Assembly (NCBI RefSeq): GCF_013602415.1
Contig: NZ_WPAG02000002.1
Location: 4,715,480 to 4,779,479, forward strand
Source of the DNA: Rhodococcus sp. B50
GTDB taxonomy: Bacteria; Actinomycetota; Actinomycetes; Mycobacteriales; Mycobacteriaceae
Direction: 5' to 3'
DNA: 64,000 nucleotides
The notes beneath the pieces are model-generated. The model had not been told where the DNA came from. It saw only the letters and a program-made list of their open reading frames with translations, and did no database searches. A program made the translations under genes and the position numbers. Positions 54,401 through 61,900 of the stretch are shown here, piece after piece (position 1 is the first letter of the stretch; each line of letters opens with the position of its first letter).

Positions 54401-55960
54401 CGCTGTTCGCTCTCGGCGCCGACAGTATCGTCGCGATGCAGTTCGCCGCCCGCGCCAAGGCCGCCGGGCTGCACATCACCGCCCGGCAGATCTTCGAGCA
54501 CAAGACGATCGCGGCACTCGCGCGGGTCGCCGCCGCCGTCCCGACCGCCCTCGTTCTCGACGAACTGCCCGGTGGGGGAGTGGGCGAGATCCCGATCACC
54601 CCGATCGTGCACGAGATGCTCGGTCGCGGAGACCATTCCACCTTCGCGCAGGCCGTGCTCGTGTCCACCCCGGCCGACCTCACCCACGAGCACCTGCGGG
54701 CTGCGCTCGGCGCCGTCGTCGCCCGGCACGACATCCTGCGCTCGACATTGCGCGACGGGCAGTGGTGGACGCGCGCCGAACTGCCGGACCTCGACGCGTG
54801 GATCACCCGCGTCCCCGTCGCCGACACGGCCACCGCGGAGGCGCTCGTCGACGACGAATGCGACTCGGCCGCACACGACCTCGATCCGCGGTCCGGTCCG
54901 GTGTTGCGGGCCGTGTGGTTCGACGTCGCCGAGGCGGGAGAGCAGGGCCGGTTGCTGCTCGTCGCGCACCACCTCGTGGTCGACGGCGTGTCGTGGCGGG
55001 TACTGCTGCCCGACCTCGGTCAGGCGTGGATGCAGGTCGCGGCAGGGCAGACTCCCACTCTTCCCGAGGTGGGCACCTCCTACCGCCGCTGGGCGCACGC
55101 TCTGCACGACACCGCCCGCGACCGTGCGGTCGAGATCGACCACTGGACCGAAACCCTCGGTGGTGCAGTACCTCTGGCGGGAGCTGCGCCGCTCGATCCG
55201 GAGATCGACACCCTCGCGACCACCGCGACCGTCCGCGTCGACCTCGACCCCGCCGTCACCGACGCGGTGCTCACCCGGCTGCCCGAGCTCTACGGCAGCG
55301 GCACCGCCGACGGACTGCTCACGGCTCTCGCCCTCGCCGTCGCCCAGGGCGGACAGCGGTCGCTGTTGCTCACCCTCGAAGGACACGGACGCGACCTCGA
55401 CGCCACCGGCACCGTCGATCTCGCTCGTACCGTCGGCTGGTTCACCAGCGCGTATCCCGTGCGCATCGACCTCGCCGACGATCTCGACCTCACCGACGCC
55501 ACCGCCGGAGGGCGCGCGAGCGCCACCGCGATCAAGACGGTCAAGGAGCAGCTCGCCGCCGTCCCGGACAACGGTGCCGGATACGGCATCCTGCGGCACC
55601 TCGACCCGGAGACCTCGCCGGTCCTCGCCGCGCTGCCCACCGCGCAGGTGTCGTTCAACTACCTCGGCCGTCTCACCTCCGGCCACATCGCCGACGAGAT
55701 CTGCGAGATCGGCTGGGTGCCACTCGAACTCGACCTCGATCCCAACCGCACGTCGCAGATGGCCGCGGCGGTCGCCGTCGACATCAACGCCATGGTCGTC
55801 GACGGACCCGACGGCCCGCACCTCACCGCATCGTTCACCTACGTGCCGCGGGTGATCTCCGCCGAGACGGTCGGTGCGCTCGCCGAGCGGTGGCAGGACG
55901 CGCTCGTCGGCCTGGCCGCGCACACGCAGCGACCCGACGCCGGCGGCCTCACCCCCTCCG
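51451..55960 (+). other. NRPS2 module 1 (C-A-T-E)
   Basis: The A-domain pocket reads DAFVVGSIV, hydrophobic in character and without a match I know. The carrier is of the epimerase-associated type (LGADSIVAM). The E domain spans about 54600-55900 and carries HHLVVDG with catalytic His at 54970 and the NYLGR block near 55660. Confidence 0.85.
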
Positions 55961-58900
55961 ACGTGCCGCTCGTGCACACGCACCAGCAGCAGATCGAGCA
56001 GTGGGAGAACCGCTTCGGACGGCTCACCGACATCTGGCCGCTCTCGCCGCTGCAGAGCGGCCTGGCCTTCCACGCCGCGTTGTCCGTGAACGCGGTCGAC
56101 GTCTATACCGCACAACTGCGGCTCGACCTCACGGGCGACATCGATACCGGTCGCTGGCAGGGCGCCTTCGTCTCCCTCCTGGCCCGCCACGCCGCGCTGC
56201 GGACGGCGTTCGTGCACGATGACACCGGAAACCCGGTGCAACTCGTGCTGGACCAGGTCGAGATGCCATGGCGAGAAGTCGATCTCACCGGTACCGCCGA
56301 CGTCGAGTCGTCCTTGGGTGCACTCCTCGACGAGGAACGATTCGCGCGGTTCGACCTCACGCGCCCGCCGCTGATGCGTGCCGTTCTCGTCCGGCTCCCC
56401 GGACAGCGCGCCGTCCTCGCCCTGACCAACCACCACATCGTGCTCGACGGCTGGTCGATGCCGCTGCTCGTGCGCGAACTCCTCGTCGGGTATGCCGCCG
56501 GTGGGCAGGCGGCACTGCCCGCACCGGTGTCCTACCGCGACTACCTGGCCTGGCTCGACCGGCAGGACACCGAACGGGCCCTCGACGCGTGGGCCGAGGC
56601 GTTCGCCGACCTCGACGAACCCACGCTGGTCGCGCCCGGCTCGGCCGATGCCGTCGACGACGCGCCCGTCCAGATCGACATCGCTCTCGGCGCCGACGAC
56701 ATCGACGCCCTCGGACAGCTGTCGCGTCGCACCGGTGCGACGCTCAACACCATCGTCCAGACCGCCTGGGGCCTGCTGCTCGCCCGGCACTGGGGCGCAG
56801 GCGACGCGGTGTTCGGCGCGACCGTCTCCGGGCGGCCCGCCGACCTCCCCGACGTCGAGAACATGCTCGGCCTGTTCATCAACACCCTCCCGGTTCGGGT
56901 GCGGATCGACGAGACCGAGAGCGTCGCCGACCTCGTGGTGCGCCTGCAGGGCGAGCAGACCGCCCTGCTCGACCAGCAGTTCGTCGGCCTCGGCGCGATC
57001 CAGGACCGCATCGGCGCCGGCACCCTCTTCGACACGCTGACCGTCTTCGAGTCGTATCCCGTCGACCGCGCCGGGTTCGACGAGAACACCGACATCGCGG
57101 GCATGCGCGTCACCGACCTCGACGCGCGCGACGCCACGCACTATCCGCTCTCGCTGATGGCGCTGCTCGAACCGCACCTGCGGCTGAGCGTGCGCTACCG
57201 CACCGACGTATTCGACGCCGAGACCGTCGACGAACTCGCCAGGCGCTTCACCCGGATCCTGAAGTTCGTCGCTTCGCAGCCGGATGGCGTCGTCGGCGAC
57301 GTCGACGTGTTCCTGCCCGGCGAACGCGAACGAGTGCTCGACTCCTGGAATCGCACCGCGCATTCGGTGCCCGGCGGCGACGTCGTCGCAGAGTTCGAAC
57401 GGCAGGTCGCGCTGCGGCCGAGCGCGCCGGCAGTGGTGGCCGACGGGGCGGTGCTGACCTACGCGGAGTTCGCCGCAGACGTGTATCGGCTCGCCCGCGC
57501 ACTTCTGTCCGAGGGTGTGGTTCCGGAAACTCTTGTCGCCGTGGATGTTCCGCGGTCGTACGACCAGCTCGTGGCGATCTACGCCGTGCTCGTCGCGGGT
57601 GGTGCGTACGTACCGGTCGACCCCGACCAGCCCGCACAGCGCACCGCCCACGTCCTCGCCACGGCCGCACCGCACCTCGTGCTCGCGACCGACGAGACCC
57701 GCCACGGGCTGCCCGCCGACCTGCGGGTGCTCGATGTGTCCGAGGCCGACGGCTACTCCGGCGACCCGCTGACCGGCGACGAACGACCCACGCTCCGGCC
57801 CGGCAACCTCGCCTACGTGCTGTTCACCTCCGGCTCCACCGGCCGGCCCAAGGGTGTCGCGGTGACGCACGGAGCGCTGCACAACCAGCTCGCGTGGATG
57901 CGCTCGGCTTTCGCGCCCGACGCCTCCGACGCCGTGCTCTACAAGACGCCGGTCACCTTCGACGCGTCGGTATGGGAGTTGTTCCTGCCGCTGCAGAGCG
58001 GGTCGCGCCTGGTGATCGCCGACCGCGACGGGCACGCCGACCCCGCCTATCTCGCCTCCGTCGTCCACCGCGAAGGCGTCACCATCGCGCAGTTCGTGCC
58101 GTCGGTGCTGGATCTGTTCGTCGCCGAGGTGGAGCATGCCGGGATCGACGCGTCGTCGTTGCGCGCGGTGTTCTCCGGTGGTGAAGCACTCCGGTCGACG
58201 ACCGCTGTCCGGGTGCGCGAGGTGCTCGGCGCCGAAGTGCACAACCTCTACGGGCCCACGGAGACGACCGTGCAGGTCGCGCACCGGGTAGCGGGTCGTG
58301 ACGACGCCGAACAGGTGCCGCTCGGCCGGCCCGTGTGGAACACCCGCTTCCTGGTCCTCGACTCCGCGCTGCGTCCGGTTCCCGTCGGGGTGCCGGGCGA
58401 GCTGTACGTGGTGGGCACGCAGGTCGCCCGCGGCTACCAGGCCGGTGCCGCCGTCACCGCAGACCGCTTCGTCGCGAACGTCTTCGGGAACTCCGGTGAT
58501 CGGATGTACCGAACCGGCGACCGCGTGCGGTGGAACCGCGACGGCGAACTCGACTACCTCGGCCGCACCGACTTCCAGGTGAAACTCAACGGTCAGCGCG
58601 TCGAACTGGGCGAGATCGAGAGCGCGCTGCTCGCGCACCCCGGCATCACACAGGCCGTCGTCACCCTGCGCACCGGCCGGCACGGCGACCATCTCGCCGC
58701 CTACGCCGTCGCCACCGGGGACGGCCCGGACGAGAACGCGGTGCTCGCCACCGTCGCCGACCGTGTGCCCCGGCACATGGTGCCGTCGGTGCTCGTGCTG
58801 CTCGACGAACTGCCCGTCACCGCACACGGCAAGATCGACCGAGCGGCCCTGCCGGAACCCGACGTCGACGCCACCGCCGCCTACATCGCGCCGCGCACCG

Positions 58901-61900
58901 ACACCGAGGTGGTCGTCGCCCGCATCATGGGTGAGCTGCTCGAGGTCGAGCAGGTGGGGGCGTCGTCGAACTTCTTCCGGCTCGGCGGAAACTCCCTCGG
59001 CGCAACCCGGCTGATCGCCCGTGTCAACGAGACGTTCGGCGCGACCATCGGGATCCGCGCGCTGTTCGACGATCCCACCGTCGAAGGCCTCGCCGCCGCC
59101 GTCGACCGTGTGCGCGGCACCGGGGACGGGCAGACCGTCCCGACGGCCGGTCCGCGCCCCGACCGGATTCCGCTGTCCCCGGCACAGACCCGCATGTGGT
59201 TCGTGAACCGCTTCGATCCCGGCTCCGGCGCCTACAACGTCAGCGCCGCCCTGCGGCTGCGCGGCGATCTCGACCTCGATGCCCTGCGCGCCGCGGTTGT
59301 CGACATCCTCGATCGGCACGAGACGCTGCGCACGATCTACCCGGACTCCGGTGCCGGGCCGTACCAGAACATCCTGTCCGTCGACGATGCGCTGCGCGAT
59401 CGGCCCGTGCTCGTGGCCGACACCGAGACGGTCGCGGAATCCGACCTCTCGGAACGCCTCCGGAAGCTCACGGCACGCGGGTTCGACATCACCGTCGAAC
59501 CGCCGCTGGAACTGACGCTGCTCGAGTGTGTCGACGGCAGCCACGTCGTCGTGATGGTCGTGCACCACATCGCCATCGACGGCTGGTCCACCCAGGTCCT
59601 CGCCACCGACCTCGTGCTCGCCTACTCGGCACGGGCAACGGGGCGGGCACCGATGTGGGAGCCGCTGCCGCTGCAGTACGCCGACTACGCGCTGTGGATG
59701 CGCGAGTTGCTCGGCGCACCGGGCGAACCCACCGAGATCGCCGCGCGCGAACTCGACTACTGGACCACCACTCTCGCTGGTTCGCCCGCCGTCCTCGAGC
59801 TACCGACCGACCGGCCGCGACCCGCGAGCTCGTCGTTCCGGGGCGCGGCGGTGCCGTTCACCGTCGACGCCGACATCGTCCGACGCCTCGACGACTACGC
59901 CCGGAACCACGGCGTGAGCCGGTTCATGGTGCTGCACGCCGCGCTCGTCGTGCTGCTCGCGCGGCTCGGTGCAACCGACGACGTGTCGGTGGGCACGCCG
60001 GTCGCCGGTCGCGGCGACCGGCGCCTCGACAACCTCATCGGCATGTTCGTCAACACCCTCGTGCTGCGGACACCCGTCGACCCGGCCGCGGGCTTCGACG
60101 AGATCGTGGCCGCCGTCCGCGACATCGACCTCGATGCCTTCGCACACGTCCAGGTGCCGTTCGAGCAGGTCGTCGAAGCCGTCGACCCCGTGCGCTCGCA
60201 GAACAGCGCACCGCTGTTCCAGGTCGCGCTGTCGGTCGAGGAAGCGCACCCCAGCGACCTCGAACTGCCCGGGCTGCGGGTCGAACCGATCGTGCCCGAT
60301 TTCGGCATCGCCAAGTTCGACCTCGAGTTCACGCTCCGCGACGACGCCGGCGCCCTGGCCGGCACCCTCACCTACGCCACCGACCTGTTCGACGCATCCA
60401 CCGCCGCCCGCACCGCCGAGCGCTGGAACCGCACGCTGGCGCTGCTCCTCGACGACCCGCGCACCCCTGTCGGGGACCTGCCCTATCTCGATTCCGGCGA
60501 GACCGCACGAGCACTCGACGCGGCCCGGCCCGAACCGATCCGGATCCGGACGCTGCCCGACATCCTCGCCGCCGGTGTCGTCGCGTCGCCGCACGGCGTT
60601 GCGGTGATGGACGAGACTCGGCAGCTCACCTACCGCGAACTCGACGAGCGTTCCAACGCGCTGGCCCGCGTCCTCGTCGCCGAGGGTGCCGGGCCGGAAA
60701 CCGTTGTGGCGCTGGCCTTCGAACGGACCATCGAATCGCTGGTCGCGGTGTGGGCGGTCGCGAAGACCGGCGCGGCCTTCGTGCCGATCGACGTGAAGCT
60801 CCCCGTCGACCGCATCGCCTTCATGCTCTCGGACTCGGGTGCTGCCTTCGGCCTGACGATGAGCGATGTCGCTCCGTCGGTCGACTTCTCCTGGCTCTCT
60901 GTGGATTCCGGGGATGTTGTCGACCGATGTGCTGCCGCCTCTACCGAGGCCGTCGGCGTCGGCGTCGTACCCGATTTCGCGGCCTACATGATCTACACCT
61001 CCGGATCGACCGGCACCCCGAAGGGTGTCGTGGTCACCCACCGCGGACTCAACGCGTTCACTGCCGAGTGCCGCAGCGAACTCGGGCTTACCGCGCAGTC
61101 GCGGGTGCTGCGGTTCTCGTCGGCGAGCTTCGACGCGTCGGTGTTCGAGATGCTTGCGGCCTTCGGGGCGGGAGCGACGATGGTGGTCGCGTCGCCCGAG
61201 ATCGTCGCCGGCGCCGACTTCGAATCATTCCTGCTGCGCCACAACGTCACCCACGTACTTACCGCGCCGGCCGCGCTCGGTGGCGTCGACGCCGCGAGAC
61301 TGCCGGACCTCGAGGCCGTCGTGGTCGGTGGCGACGTGTGCCCGCCCGACCTCGTCGAGCGGTTCGCGCCGCGCTGCCGGTTCTTCAACAGTTACGGCCC
61401 CACCGAGACCACCATCGTCATCACGATGACCGATCCGCTGGTCGTGGGCGGTGCCATCACCATCGGACGGCCCATCCGGGGTGCGGGCGCGGTCGTGCTC
61501 GACGCACGTCTTCAGCCGGTGCCCGACGGAGTGCTGGGTGAGCTGTATCTGGCGGGGCAGGCCTTGGCCCGTGGCTACCACGACCGGCCCGGCATGACGG
61601 CCTCGCGGTTCGTCGCGAATCCCTTCACCGGTGGGCTGATGTACCGCACGGGCGACCTCGTGCGCCGACACGTCTCGGGCGAACTCGACTTCGTCGGCCG
61701 CAGCGACGCGCAGGTCAAGCTTCGCGGTCTGCGCATCGAGCTCGGCGAGATCGAAGCGGTGCTGAGCCGTCAGGGCAGCGTTGCGCACGCCGTCGTGGAC
61801 GTCTACCGCGACGCCCACACCGGCGAACGGCTCGTCGGCTACGTGGTACCCCGGATCGGCGCCGATGTCGACGCCGATGCGCTGCGCAGCGCCGTCGCCG